NCBI GenBank assembly: GCA_047602305.1
Contig: JASGHO010000001.1
Coordinates: 2,604,001-2,668,000, forward strand
Source: Ancrocorticia sp047602305
Lineage (GTDB): Bacteria; Actinomycetota; Actinomycetes; Actinomycetales; Actinomycetaceae
DNA length: 64,000 bases
Reading direction: 5' to 3'
Below the pieces are notes generated by a model. It did not search any database, was not told the DNA's origin, and saw only the letters and a program-made list of their open reading frames with translations. Of this stretch, positions 41,636-50,438 are shown piece after piece. The translations under genes and the position numbers were made by a program. Every line of letters starts with the position of its first letter. Within the stretch, counting starts at the first letter, position 1.

Positions 41636-42295
41636 CTAATCGCCCTCGGCGAGGTAGTCCGCGAAGTCGGCGAGTTCGGCCAGATATCCCCTGGTCAGGG
41701 GGACGAGCGCCCGGTAGGTGACGGTGGTCGCGTGTTTCTCTGCGTCGACGACGACGCCCTGCGCCAGCGGCCCGAGATGGTCCCGGAGAAACTCGCGGAG
41801 TTGTTCGCCGAGTGGGGCAAGGCTGGTTCCTTCCCGCCAGGACATGGCGGCCCGGGTGGCGAGGTGGCCGGAGAAGGCGAGTTCGGCGGCGATGTGGTCG
41901 GCGGGAGCGTTGTGCACCTGGATGTTGGAGAAATTTTCGCGGGAGTAGAGCTCGCCGAGTTCCTGCTGCACTTCTGGGGCGGTGCCGCGCTGGGTCTCAG
42001 TGGGGCGGGCGACGGCGTCGTATCCATAGAGGGAGAGCCAGTCGCTGCGCAGTTCACCCTGGTGGTCGTGGCCGGCGAGGAGGTGGTTGGTGCCGGAGAG
42101 GGAGACCTCGTCACGCAGGGGCCACACCGCGAGGAGTTCCGGGTTGAAGAAGTTGTCGATCATGCCGGTGGTGGGGGCCGAGGCGTAGAACGAGGCGATG
42201 ACGGTTGCCGCGGTTCCCAGGCGCACTCCGCAAGAGACGACATCCTCGCGGGCGGGAGCCTTGGTGGGATCGAAGTTCGCCTGGTTGATGCTCAT
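41636..42295 (-). CDS. TorD/DmsD-like chaperone, second copy
   Basis: 219 residues from ATG 42295 (MSINQANFD). TorD-family chaperones bind the Tat signal and apo-enzyme of molybdoenzymes until cofactor is inserted. Features are the all-helical pattern, FFNPELLAVWPLRDEVS near residue 50-65 and NAPADHIAAELAFSGHLATRAA with the conserved D-H-x-x-x-E-L core, then LREFLRDHLGPLAQGVV. It is diverged from the first copy. ATGA overlap (42292-42295) with the preceding chaperone gene. Operon order: chaperone, chaperone, ferredoxin-like protein. Confidence 0.78.
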   Translation of the reverse strand: MSINQANFDPTKAPAREDVVSCGVRLGTAATVIASFYASAPTTGMIDNFFNPELLAVWPLRDEVSLSGTNHLLAGHDHQGELRSDWLSLYGYDAVARPTETQRGTAPEVQQELGELYSRENFSNIQVHNAPADHIAAELAFSGHLATRAAMSWREGTSLAPLGEQLREFLRDHLGPLAQGVVVDAEKHATTVTYRALVPLTRGYLAELADFADYLAEGD

Positions 42296-42930
42296 GCGAC
42301 CTCCTCCAGCGCTTGGCGCCAGGCGTTGATGGCGCCGCGGGAGAGGAGTTCGAGGCCGCGCATCCATTCCGTGCGGGCCTCTTCCTCGGCCCTGGCCAGT
42401 ATTTCCGGTGCCCAGGCAAGCAGGTGGTCGCGGGTGAAGTCTGCGGCGATGCGCACGTAGCGCTCGGCGGCGAGGTCTGCGCCCTGCTCCAGCGCGGTCA
42501 ATGCGCTGACGCAGCACTGGGCAAGGAAATCGAGTTCGAGCCCGATGTGGTCATCGGGCTCGCGGTTGAGCTTGGGTGCTTGCAGGCCGAGGCGGCGGTA
42601 CTGTTCGCGAACCACCAGTGTTTCTTCGTCGAAAACCAGTCCATCTACTGAACGGTGCACGGACTCGAAAGGCGGAACCTTCGCTCTGGCGGTGATGCCG
42701 TAGAGCAGGTCATGATCGCGGCGCACGTCCTTCTCGTCCTCACCGGAGGCGTGGGAAGCGCGCAGGGCTGCGATACCGGCGGCCGTCACGTCGTCGTCGA
42801 CAGAAATCGGCCACTCATCCAGCAGCGACACCACCTGGGACATGGTCTCGGCGCTTGACGGCTGGACCTGGAGGCGGCCCAGAGTGGTGAAAGCCGCCGC
42901 GAAAGCGTCTAGCTGATCTGCATGAAGCAC
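42292..42930 (-). CDS. TorD/DmsD-like chaperone, first copy
   Basis: 212 residues from GTG 42930 (VLHADQLDAFAAAF); the open frame extends to 43635 but that part is out of family and overlaps dmsC. The core reads VPPFESVHRSVDGLVFDEETLVV (the P-P-Y-E-S-V-Y-like motif), then REPDDHIGLELDFLAQCCVSAL (E-x-D-D-H-x-x-x-E-L) and FTRDHLLAWAPEIL, all standard for TorD/DmsD chaperones. A 322-bp gap with a terminator separates it from dmsC, so this unit has its own promoter. TACGAT at about 43075 on the minus strand could be a -10 box. Confidence 0.85.
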   Translation of the reverse strand: MLHADQLDAFAAAFTTLGRLQVQPSSAETMSQVVSLLDEWPISVDDDVTAAGIAALRASHASGEDEKDVRRDHDLLYGITARAKVPPFESVHRSVDGLVFDEETLVVREQYRRLGLQAPKLNREPDDHIGLELDFLAQCCVSALTALEQGADLAAERYVRIAADFTRDHLLAWAPEILARAEEEARTEWMRGLELLSRGAINAWRQALEEVA

Positions 42931-43202
42931 GGGTTCTCGTTTCGGAAGTGAGCGGTGGCGTATCTTGTGGAGCCACGGGAGTGGAGTGGGCGGCGCGTGG
43001 GGTGGACGCCGGGAGGTAAAGTTGCGGATTCGTGAGTGGCTGGCGACGGTGGAGTCACTCAAGAGACCTGCCTCTATCGTAATGAATCCGCTGGTAAGAG
43101 ATACGGACCTATTTCCCAATTGTTGGCAGAGAGAATGTGCCGCGAGCCCGCAATCTATCGGCGGGAGCTCTTGATTCCTGCGGTGACACCAGGAATATGA
43201 CG

Positions 43203-43242
43203 GAGAAGGGTAGGAAAATCCGTAGTTTCTCCCACCCTTCTC
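43203..43242 (-). terminator. Terminator of dmsABC
   Basis: GAGAAGGGT (43203-43211) and ACCCTTCTC (43234-43242), perfect, loop 22 nt, 10 bp past the dmsC stop. The rest of 42931-43252 has no gene. Confidence 0.65.
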
Positions 43243-43252
43243 TTGGTGGTCG

Positions 43253-44248
43253 TTAGTGTCCGAGGAGGGTTTGGGCGGTGTTGAGTCCCACGTGCCAGAG
43301 GCCCTCGTAGTGCATGCCGCGGCCGAGGAGTTCGGTGACGACGGCGAGGGTGAAGGCGCTGGAGATGATGATGGCGAGGTTGCGCGAGGGGGTGGTGTCG
43401 TTGCGGGCCCGTACGAAGGCGAAGACTCCGGCCAGGATAACGACGACGGCGAGGAGCGCGAGGCGGATGTAGGAGGCGGGCATGATGAGCCGGTCGGCGA
43501 CTTCCTGGGCCGCGGCCGGGCCGCCTGCGAGGTAGAGAAAGTAGATGGGGTAGGTGACCAGCAGGGTGACTCCGGCCAGAGACGATGAAAGGGAGATGCC
43601 TTGCAGGGCCTTGGTGGTGAGCCGGTTGAGCTCATCGTTCATGGGCTGGTCGGAGATGAGATGGAAACGGCTGGCGAGCTGGTAGAGCCAGCCCCCGGCC
43701 TGGCGGGCCTGCATGTTCCAGGTGACCAGGAGGGCTACTCCGACGGCGAGGGAGCCGGTGAGGAGGGCGGAGCCGAAGAAGAAGATCCAGGTGGCGGGGT
43801 GGTGCCAGGCGGGGATCGTCTCCACCGAGTAGTAGGTTCCGGCCATGGTGAGGACGAGGAGGAATCCGGCGATGGCGGTGAGCCCGGCGAGGGCTTGGCG
43901 GATAGTGCGGGTGAAGAGCCCGAACCATTGGGAGAATGCGAACGTAAACCCGGAGGCGCCGTAGAGGATGCCGGAGGCAATCTCGCGTGACTGCCAGGAA
44001 GAACCAATGTGGCGCAGGGTGTTGAGCGCGTTGAACGGGTCACCGAGATGGAAGAAGGCGGCGAAGAAGCCAAGCACCAGGAGCGGTCCGGCGGCGTACA
44101 TGGCGGTGTTGGTCACCTGGTCCACCGTCTCGGGCGCCATTTTCTTGGAGTAGCCGTACAGGTGGATGGCACCCAGGGCCCAGAAGGCTCCCACCGACAT
44201 TTGCCCGATGACGGTGAAGAGGATCATGGGGAGTTCATGGACGTTCAT
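43253..44248 (-). CDS. dmsC: DMSO reductase membrane anchor subunit
   Basis: 331 residues, eight predicted helices. DmsC anchors the AB heterodimer in the membrane and oxidises menaquinol. Recognisable parts: MNVHELPMILFTVIGQMSVGAFWALGAIHL at the N-terminus, FFAAFFHLGDPFNALNTLRHIGSSWQSREIASGILYGASGFTFAFSQW, with the His-x-x-(D/N) and S-W-x-S-R-E segments that are conserved at the quinol site, then AGTYYSVETIPAWHHPATWIFFFGSALLTGSL. The start shares one base with the dmsB stop. Followed by a hairpin terminator. Confidence 0.93.
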   Translation of the reverse strand: MNVHELPMILFTVIGQMSVGAFWALGAIHLYGYSKKMAPETVDQVTNTAMYAAGPLLVLGFFAAFFHLGDPFNALNTLRHIGSSWQSREIASGILYGASGFTFAFSQWFGLFTRTIRQALAGLTAIAGFLLVLTMAGTYYSVETIPAWHHPATWIFFFGSALLTGSLAVGVALLVTWNMQARQAGGWLYQLASRFHLISDQPMNDELNRLTTKALQGISLSSSLAGVTLLVTYPIYFLYLAGGPAAAQEVADRLIMPASYIRLALLAVVVILAGVFAFVRARNDTTPSRNLAIIISSAFTLAVVTELLGRGMHYEGLWHVGLNTAQTLLGH

Positions 44249-44886
44249 CAGATCTCCTTCGGGTTGGCGATCGAGCCGGTCCCGGCGTTCCAGTTTTGGG
44301 CGTCACGATGGGGGATCACGACCAGATGGGGCTGGGTGATCGAGGGATCGGGGAGCGGTGCGATTCCGGCCTCGGCGCCATGCTCAGCGCGTAGTTCCTC
44401 AATCGGTCCCCAGTCCAGGGCGCGCGAGGGGCAGGCGTCGACACAGGCGGGGTTTTGGCCGCTGTCGCGGTAGTCGTAGCAGAGGTCGCATTTGGACATG
44501 TGCCCGGTCTGGGTGTTCATCTGTGGCGCGCCGTAAGGGCAGGCCCACTGGCAGTAGCGGCACCCGACGCACTTGCCTTCGTCCACGTAGACGGTGCCGT
44601 CAGCGCGCTTGGTCATCGCCGTCGTTGGGCATACCCGGACGCAGATCGGGTCCTCGCAGTGGTTGCAGGAGATGGAGGTGTAGTAGGAGAACACGTTGGG
44701 TGTGAACGTGTTTCCTGACTTCTGCCAGGAGCCGCCGGTGTACTCCACCACGCGCCGCCAATTCACCCCCAACGGCAGATCGTGCTTATCCTTGCACGCA
44801 ATCTGGCAGGCCTTGCAGCCATTGCACAGGGACTGGTCAAACAAGAATCCGTAACCGGCACCTGACGTGGTCAATGATTCACTCAT
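44248..44886 (-). CDS. dmsB: DMSO reductase iron-sulfur subunit
   Basis: 212 residues. Carries four [4Fe-4S] clusters between DmsC and DmsA. Four Cys groups are visible: CNGCKACQIACKDKHDLP, CNHCEDPICVRVCPTTAM, CVGCRYCQWACPYGAPQMN and CDLCYDYRDSGQNPACVDACPSRAL. No signal peptide, as expected for a subunit exported together with DmsA by Tat. 11 bp after the dmsA stop; a weak GAGAA before the ATG. Confidence 0.95.
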   Translation of the reverse strand: MSESLTTSGAGYGFLFDQSLCNGCKACQIACKDKHDLPLGVNWRRVVEYTGGSWQKSGNTFTPNVFSYYTSISCNHCEDPICVRVCPTTAMTKRADGTVYVDEGKCVGCRYCQWACPYGAPQMNTQTGHMSKCDLCYDYRDSGQNPACVDACPSRALDWGPIEELRAEHGAEAGIAPLPDPSITQPHLVVIPHRDAQNWNAGTGSIANPKEI

Positions 44887-44897
44887 TTCTCAAACTC

Positions 44898-47462
44898 CTA
44901 TGCCTTCTCAACCTGAACCAGGTTGGTGTGCTGGCCGTTGCCCTTGGCCAACGGAGTCGGATGCAGCGAGGTGAGAATGTTGGCTGCTCCGCCGTGGTCG
45001 ATGCCCTTCTCGTCGAACTTCACCCACGCACCCTGGGGAACCGAGATGGCTCCCGGGACGATGCGCGGCGTGACGAACGCCGGGGACTCAATCCGCCCGC
45101 GATCGTTGAACACCTGGATGAGATCGCCATGCTTGATCCCGCGCGCTGCCGCGTCCAGATCGTTGATCCAGATCTTCTGCGGATGGGCCTCCATGTTGTT
45201 GGAGAGATTGCCGTACGTGGAATGGGTGCGGCTCTTGTAGTGGTGCCCAATCATTTGCAACGGGTACTTCTTGTTGGTGCGAGCTTCCTCGGCGCTCTCG
45301 CGCGTGGCCACGTGCATCGGGATTGGCGTGATCTCGTCGCCAGGCAGCCCCTCCGGGAACTCCCAGGTGGCAGCGAGCTCGGCGAGGCGCTCCGAGTAGA
45401 TTTCGATCTTTCCCGACGGCGTATCCACCGGATTCGCCACCGGGTCCTTCCGGAAGTCCTTGAGCGCCACGTAGAGCCCGTTCGGGTCGTGGTAGCGGTA
45501 GACGCCCAGTTCGCGCAGCTTCTCGAAGTCCGGAAGATGCGGATTCTCCTCGCGGCTCTTGGCCTGCAGCTCGCGCGCCCAATCCTCGGTGGTCTTCTTG
45601 CCTTCGGCGAACTTGTCGAGGACGCCGAGACGCTCCGCCAACGCGGTGGTCACGTCGATTGCCGTGCGCGCCTCGTACAGCGGATCAATGGCCTGCTCGC
45701 ACATGATCTCGTAAGCCATGTCGCCGGTGTACTCGCTCGGAACCAGGTCCCAACGCTCCGACGTCGTCGTATCCGGCAAAACCAAATCGCACAACTTCAT
45801 GGTGGAGGTCATCTGGTTGTCCATGCCCACGATGAACTCGCACTTGGTTTCGTCGTCGAGAATCTCGCGCGTGCGGTTGATATCGCCGTGCTGGGACGAA
45901 CCCATCGCCGACCCGTAGAACAGCATGAACTTGATGCCGGTTTTCAGCCGGTCGCGGCCGCGGACGCCGTCGGCAAGGGCAGTCATCTCCGGGCCGCGAT
46001 CGATGGCGTCGGTCCACTTGTAGCAGGAAATCTGCGTTTCGACGGGGTTCTCGCCGTTGTCCAGCCACTGGGTGACGGGCCAGTAGAAGCCGTCGCGGCC
46101 GCCGGTGCCGCCGCCGGGCAAGCCGACGTTGCCGGTCACGCAGGCGAGCAGATAGATCGCGTTGGCCTGATTCTCGCCGTGCGCGTGACGCTGCGGGCCC
46201 CAGCCCTGGGTGATGTTCGCGGGCTTGGCGAGCGCTACTTCGCGGGCAAACTTGCGGATGGTGTTCGCCGGGACGCCGGTGATCTCTGCCGCCCACTCGG
46301 GCGTCTTCTCGACCTTGTCGTATCCCTTGCCCTCGATGTAGGCGCGGTACGAGGAGCTCTTGGGAGCGCTCGCCGGGAGCGTGTGCTCATCGAAGCCCAC
46401 GCAGTACTTGTCCAGGAAGGCCTGGTCGTGCAGGCCCTCCTTGATCATCACGTGGATCATGCCGGCGATCAGAGCGGTATCCGTACCGGGGCGCAGCGCG
46501 ATCCACTCGTCGGCGAGAACGGAAGCGGAGTCCGAATAGCGCGGATCCACCACGATGATCTTCAGCCCGTTCTTCTTCGCCTGCGCCGTGGTGAAGGTGA
46601 CGCCGCCGCCGGACATCCGAGTCTCCTGCGGATTGTTCCCCCACAGGACGAGCAGCTTGGAATTCTCGATGGCGTCCTCGATGGAGTTCGAGGGCTGCTC
46701 GTCGTCGGCGCCGTAGAAGTAGCGGGTGCACTGCGTGATCTGCAGGTATGAGTAGTTGCCGTAGTAGCCGAGATGGCCGCCGAGGATGTTGAAGAGGCGA
46801 TGCCAGCCGCCCGAGTAGCCCACGTGCGCGTTCCACACGCCCGAGCCGTAGTTCTTGTACATCGCCTCGGGACCGTAGGTGTCGTAGGTGTACTTGATCT
46901 TCTCGGCCAGCAGGTCGAGCGCCTCGTCCCAGCTGATCTCCTCGAACTTGCCCTCGGTGCGCTTGGCGCCTTGAACACGCTTGAGGGGCTTCTTGATGCG
47001 ATCGGGATTGTAGATGCGCTGGCGCATGTTCCGCCCGCGCACGCAGGCGCGGATGGTGCGATTGAGCAGGCTGTCGTCACCGGTGTTGTCCGGCAGCACA
47101 CGAACGACGACGCCGTCCTTCACCTGCAACCGCAGCGGGCAGCGGGAACCACAGTTGACGATGCAGGCCGACCAGACTGTCCTGTCCACGCCCGCCATGC
47201 CTTCGGTGTTGGCGGCCGCGGCGCTGCCGGGCATGCCAAGGTCAGTGGTGGTGGCGACGAGCGTGGCGGCGCCGGCCGCCACGCCGGACCACTTGAGGAA
47301 AGAACGGCGGGAGGGGCCGGAGGTGGTGCCGAAGGCAGAGTTAGCGGGACTGCTAGTGGTTGGAGGGTTGGCTGCCGGGGTGTCGGCTGGTAGGGCGCCC
47401 CGCGCGGATGCGTGACGTTCGGGTTCCGGTGGAGGCATCTTGTTTTCAAGAACTTGGGTCAT
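44898..47462 (-). CDS. dmsA: DMSO reductase (or related S/N-oxide reductase) catalytic subunit
   Basis: 854 residues from ATG 47462 (MTQVLENK), chosen for GAAGGAG 6 nt upstream. A twin-arginine signal SRRSFLKWSGVAAGAAT (about 51-67) follows an unusually long Pro/Ser/Thr-rich N-terminus of about 48 residues. One [4Fe-4S] site: Cys100, 104, 108 and 140 (CIVNCGSRC ... RACVRG). The molybdopterin domain has YYGNYSYLQITQCTRYFYG, SNSIEDAIENSKLLVLWGNNPQETRMSGGG and TQGWGPQRHAHGENQANAIY; a Ser in the PSNS segment is the likely Mo ligand. Terminal reductase for DMSO-like acceptors in anaerobic respiration; the exact acceptor cannot be read. Confidence 0.93.
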   Translation of the reverse strand: MTQVLENKMPPPEPERHASARGALPADTPAANPPTTSSPANSAFGTTSGPSRRSFLKWSGVAAGAATLVATTTDLGMPGSAAAANTEGMAGVDRTVWSACIVNCGSRCPLRLQVKDGVVVRVLPDNTGDDSLLNRTIRACVRGRNMRQRIYNPDRIKKPLKRVQGAKRTEGKFEEISWDEALDLLAEKIKYTYDTYGPEAMYKNYGSGVWNAHVGYSGGWHRLFNILGGHLGYYGNYSYLQITQCTRYFYGADDEQPSNSIEDAIENSKLLVLWGNNPQETRMSGGGVTFTTAQAKKNGLKIIVVDPRYSDSASVLADEWIALRPGTDTALIAGMIHVMIKEGLHDQAFLDKYCVGFDEHTLPASAPKSSSYRAYIEGKGYDKVEKTPEWAAEITGVPANTIRKFAREVALAKPANITQGWGPQRHAHGENQANAIYLLACVTGNVGLPGGGTGGRDGFYWPVTQWLDNGENPVETQISCYKWTDAIDRGPEMTALADGVRGRDRLKTGIKFMLFYGSAMGSSQHGDINRTREILDDETKCEFIVGMDNQMTSTMKLCDLVLPDTTTSERWDLVPSEYTGDMAYEIMCEQAIDPLYEARTAIDVTTALAERLGVLDKFAEGKKTTEDWARELQAKSREENPHLPDFEKLRELGVYRYHDPNGLYVALKDFRKDPVANPVDTPSGKIEIYSERLAELAATWEFPEGLPGDEITPIPMHVATRESAEEARTNKKYPLQMIGHHYKSRTHSTYGNLSNNMEAHPQKIWINDLDAAARGIKHGDLIQVFNDRGRIESPAFVTPRIVPGAISVPQGAWVKFDEKGIDHGGAANILTSLHPTPLAKGNGQHTNLVQVEKA

Positions 47463-47583
47463 TTCTTCTCCTTCAAATGTGAGTCTGAGGCCCGCCATCT
47501 ACTGTGTGATCTTCGGAGTCTTGGTGGGGACTTCGAGAAGATTCCAAACGTGGTAGATAGTGGGCTGAGACACTCTTCTGACC

Positions 47584-47650
47584 ACCACACTAGGTGTGGT
47601 GACACCTGTTCATTAGCCCTAAGGTCCCGAGTGTGACACCTGTTCATTAG
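47584..47650. promoter_or_regulatory. Palindrome and direct repeats upstream of dmsA
   Basis: ACCACAC (47584-47590), TAG, GTGTGGT (47594-47600) is a perfect palindrome. It overlaps the first of two identical 17-bp repeats, TGACACCTGTTCATTAG (47600-47616 and 47634-47650), a 34-bp period. It lies about 120 bp before the dmsA start and about 310 bp before the divergent tetR gene. The rest of the 500-bp gap has no gene. Probable operator region, perhaps for the TetR protein. Confidence 0.6.
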
Positions 47651-47962
47651 AAACCGTTGTGATGGTGCGGAAGCCGATTTTCGTGCCGGTTTTCTCGCAT
47701 AAATCAACGGGGCTACAGCGGCTCGATTTCCGCGAATTCTGGCGGAAAAATCGGGGTATGTCGTTGAATTTTTAAGTGATTGGATAGAGGAGAGTTCATT
47801 GAATTTTCAAGGTGCTCAATGAGGGGAGCGGGGCGGAGAATTTTCAACTTCGTCAGACAGCGTGCAAGTGCCGCCCGTCGGGCATTCGGACCATGCTGAC
47901 GCCGCAACACCGGCGGCTCTATTGTTGTCTGTGGATGAATTGGTTTAACGAGGAGTTGAGGC

Positions 47963-48646
47963 GTGGGTAAAGCCGAGCGCAGGCCCGAGGATGACCCTCG
48001 TTTCCAGCGCGTGCGCGAACAGTTGGTGCGCGCCGTCGTCGACCTTGCAGCCGAGAAACCGGCCGAGCAGATCTCCGTTTCCGAGCTGACTGCGCGCGCG
48101 GGCGTTGCCCGAACCACTTTCTACAAGCATGCGGAGTCTCCCGCGGGGCTTCTGGCGAATCACCTGATCTCCCAGATCCGCCCGAAGATCGAGCCGCTGG
48201 CCACCCTTCTCGACGATGCCCGCGAGGACTACCTGCTGCGTTGGCGCCAGATCATGATCGAGTTGCTCGAGCACGCTCGCGAGAACGCCGCGGTTTATGA
48301 GCGGGTGTTCACGGCGGACGGGCAGTCGGTGGTACTGGCGATCATGTCGGCCTATTTCGAGAATATTTTTGACGAGTATGTCGAGGGTTTTGTCCAGCAC
48401 GTCGACGGCGAGACTCCTTCCGAGCTGTGGGTAACCATGGCTATTTCCCAGCAGGTTCACAACCTCATCGCCATTATCGGTTCGTGGCTGCGGACCGGCA
48501 TGGAGGAGAGCCCGGAGGTGGTGGTCAGCACTTACATGAGTCTTGCGCCGCCGTGGCAGCTCGCCAAGTTCAGCCCATCTGGCCGCACCTCGCTGCGCCG
48601 CAATCGGGTGGTCGCCGAGCTGCTGGAGAGTGCCGCCGGGGAATAA
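47963..48646 (+). CDS. TetR-family transcriptional regulator
   Basis: 227 residues. The N-terminal helix-turn-helix reads RAVVDLAAEKPAEQISVSELTARAGVARTTFYKHAESPAGLLANHLI (about 15-62), standard TetR. The C-terminal ligand domain is helical, with a TetR_C-like pattern and no recognisable ligand motif. GTG start with GAGGAG upstream. It is divergent from dmsABC and the only regulator in the locus, so control of the reductase genes is likely; ligand unknown. Confidence 0.88.
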   Translation: MGKAERRPEDDPRFQRVREQLVRAVVDLAAEKPAEQISVSELTARAGVARTTFYKHAESPAGLLANHLISQIRPKIEPLATLLDDAREDYLLRWRQIMIELLEHARENAAVYERVFTADGQSVVLAIMSAYFENIFDEYVEGFVQHVDGETPSELWVTMAISQQVHNLIAIIGSWLRTGMEESPEVVVSTYMSLAPPWQLAKFSPSGRTSLRRNRVVAELLESAAGE

Positions 48647-48750
48647 CACGCCGGGGGATGAAGGCGTTGTCCGACGACGGCGACGCGTTGTTGCTTTTCC
48701 TGTGGCTGTCTGTTCCGGCAGGCGTAAATTTCTGTGTGCCGTGTTAGAGG

Positions 48751-48912
48751 TTACGCCAATAGGTTCCGCCGTGACGAGGATGACGCAGGGCTTGACTGGC
48801 AAGGCGGACGACGAGTCCGGCACTGGTGGTGCCGGTGAGGAGGACAACGATGGCAGGCAAGATTCTGCGGTATCCGTAGTAGACCATGACCTATTGGTGT
48901 GATCTCTTAGGG
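48751..48912. repeat. Family P4 repeat interrupted by about 107 bp
   Basis: Left half TTACGCCAATAGGTTCCGCC with GTGAC (48751-48775) and right half ACCATGACCTATTGGTGTGA with TCTCTTAGGG (48883-48912) match the intact copy at 54701-54746. The 107 bp between them have no similarity I can see. The breakpoints carry CCGTGAC and CCATGAC, like a short target duplication. The region 48647-49071 has no gene. Confidence 0.45.
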
Positions 48913-49071
48913 CCCTTGATCCGTGGGTGAACCCTGTGGTCGCTGGTACGCTCGCTATCAGACATCTGTTCGCCAGATGTTGCTGGAAGGGGCACTGCCA
49001 GCGGGTTTGTGACAAAGGCTCAGAAGGCCTCGACCCAATGGTGGGATATCTGAGTCACGGAGGAGGGCGAC

Positions 49072-49347
49072 ATGACACGTCGGGATGATCCGCAGAAAAT
49101 GGCCGAGATGGCGCGATGGTTGGACGCTGTGAGCGAGGAAGTTGGCCTTGATCGCGAGCTCATTACCACCTATCAAGGTCCGCTCTTGCGACTTATTGGC
49201 ACGGTTGCCCACGGCCCCTCGCGCCCGGCTGCACCACTGACTGCTTTCCTTGTGGGATATGCAGCCGCGTCGAAGGGAGCCGATCCCAATGAGCTGGTGG
49301 CTGCGTTGGAGAAGTTGGCTGAGAATTGGGAAGTTTCGCAGGGGTAG
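49072..49347 (+). CDS. DUF6457 domain protein
   Basis: 91 residues. The pattern MARWLDAVSEEVGLDRELI, then VAHGPSRPAAPLTAFLVGYAAA, matches DUF6457, a small helical domain that in many actinobacteria is fused or adjacent to the molybdenum cofactor guanylyltransferase MobA. Here it stands alone two genes before tatA, in an operon whose last gene contains the MobA domain, which supports a Mo-cofactor role. Strong GGAGGAGG upstream. 80 bp to tatB. Confidence 0.78.
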   Translation: MTRRDDPQKMAEMARWLDAVSEEVGLDRELITTYQGPLLRLIGTVAHGPSRPAAPLTAFLVGYAAASKGADPNELVAALEKLAENWEVSQG

Positions 49348-49427
49348 CTCGGGCCTGGGAACAAGGGTCCTAGAAGCATATTGAGTGCCGTGTAATATCG
49401 TTGACAATGCCATGCGGGAGGTGAGTC

Positions 49428-49949
49428 ATGTTCTGGTTTAGTGGTGGGGAGCTGCTGGTTATTCTGGTCGTGGCCGCGCTCGTCATGGGTCCAAAGAACG
49501 TGGCGCAAGCCCTGCATGGGTTGCGCAAGCTGCTCGACATGGTGCGTGCCTGGAGCGCGAAACTCCGGCAAGAAACCGCGTTCGATCTCTCCTCCTTGGG
49601 TATCAATCCCGCTGACGTGGAAAAGCTGAAGAATCTGGATCTCAGCCAATACGACCCGCGGCAGATGGTCCGTGAGGCTGTGCAGGAAGAAATGAACGCG
49701 TGGATCGCCGCCACCAATGGTGCTGCGGCAGCTGGGAAAGCGACTGCCGCGGGTGCTGCGGCCGCGATGCCGAACTATCTTGCGACCCCTACTGCTTCGT
49801 TGCCTGGGCAGGAAGCTTTGCCAGCGGGTCAACCGGGCCGGGCGGAAACTGGTGGCGGGGCGTCGTCGTCGGACATCATCAGAGACGATGATGGACCGCT
49901 TGATCTTCATACAATTCTCAACCGACCTGATTTAGGAGGGTCACGATGA
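49428..49949 (+). CDS. tatB: Twin-arginine translocase subunit TatB
   Basis: 173 residues. One N-terminal membrane helix with the TatB-type start FWFSGGELLVILVVAALVMGPKNV (conserved Glu and G-P hinge), then an amphipathic helix (AQALHGLRKLLDMVRAWSAKLRQE) and a conserved middle (FDLSSLGINPADVEKLKNLDLSQYDPRQMVREAVQEEM). The C-terminal third is Ala/Gly/Pro-rich. With TatC it recognises RR signal peptides. Overlaps tatA by ATGA. GGGAGG before the ATG. Confidence 0.88.
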   Translation: MFWFSGGELLVILVVAALVMGPKNVAQALHGLRKLLDMVRAWSAKLRQETAFDLSSLGINPADVEKLKNLDLSQYDPRQMVREAVQEEMNAWIAATNGAAAAGKATAAGAAAAMPNYLATPTASLPGQEALPAGQPGRAETGGGASSSDIIRDDDGPLDLHTILNRPDLGGSR

Positions 49950-50389
49950 TCAAACCATGGCACATTATTGTCCTTATCATCGTCATACTTATCATCTTCG
50001 GCGCGGCGAAGCTGCCGGACATCGCGCGGTCGCTGGGCCAGTCCGCGAAGGTTCTGAAGAAGGAGATGCGCGAGCTGCAGGACGACGTACCCCCGGGCGG
50101 CTACCCGGTTCAGCCGCAGCCCGGCCAGAATCCGCAGGGTTATCCCGCGCAGGGGCAGCCGGGATATGGTCAACCGGGCCAATATCCACCGCAGGGCCAA
50201 TATCCACCGCAGGGCCAACCCTATCCGCAGCAAGCCCAGTATCCGTCGCAGGGCTATCCGGCCCAGCCGATTCCCGGTCAGCCCGCTGCGGGCCAGCCGG
50301 CTGACGGCCAGTACTTGCCGGAGTGGCAGACGGGCCAGAACGGCGCGCCCGGTCAGGCTCAGCCCGGACAGTATCCGCAGCAGGGTTAG
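49946..50389 (+). CDS. tatA: Twin-arginine translocase subunit TatA
   Basis: 147 residues. N-terminal helix and hinge KPWHIIVLIIVILIIFGAAKLPDIARSLGQSAKVLKKEMREL, the TatA pattern (F-G-x-x-K-L-P then amphipathic helix). The rest is a long Gly/Pro/Gln/Tyr-rich tail (GQYPPQGQYPPQG and similar), partly encoded by an 18-bp tandem repeat near 50179-50215. TatA oligomers form the conducting part of the Tat system. The tail is longer and more repetitive than in most TatA proteins. Confidence 0.9.
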   Translation: MIKPWHIIVLIIVILIIFGAAKLPDIARSLGQSAKVLKKEMRELQDDVPPGGYPVQPQPGQNPQGYPAQGQPGYGQPGQYPPQGQYPPQGQPYPQQAQYPSQGYPAQPIPGQPAAGQPADGQYLPEWQTGQNGAPGQAQPGQYPQQG

Positions 50390-50438
50390 GCGTTAATTCG
50401 ACGTGTCTGCACGGAGGAAGTTGAATCCGGAGGCTCGC

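Noticed and set aside
42931..43635. N-terminal extension of the first TorD-like gene
   Set aside because: The extension is Ser/Pro/Arg-rich, overlaps dmsC on the same strand in another frame and crosses the dmsABC terminator; the family starts at about 42930.
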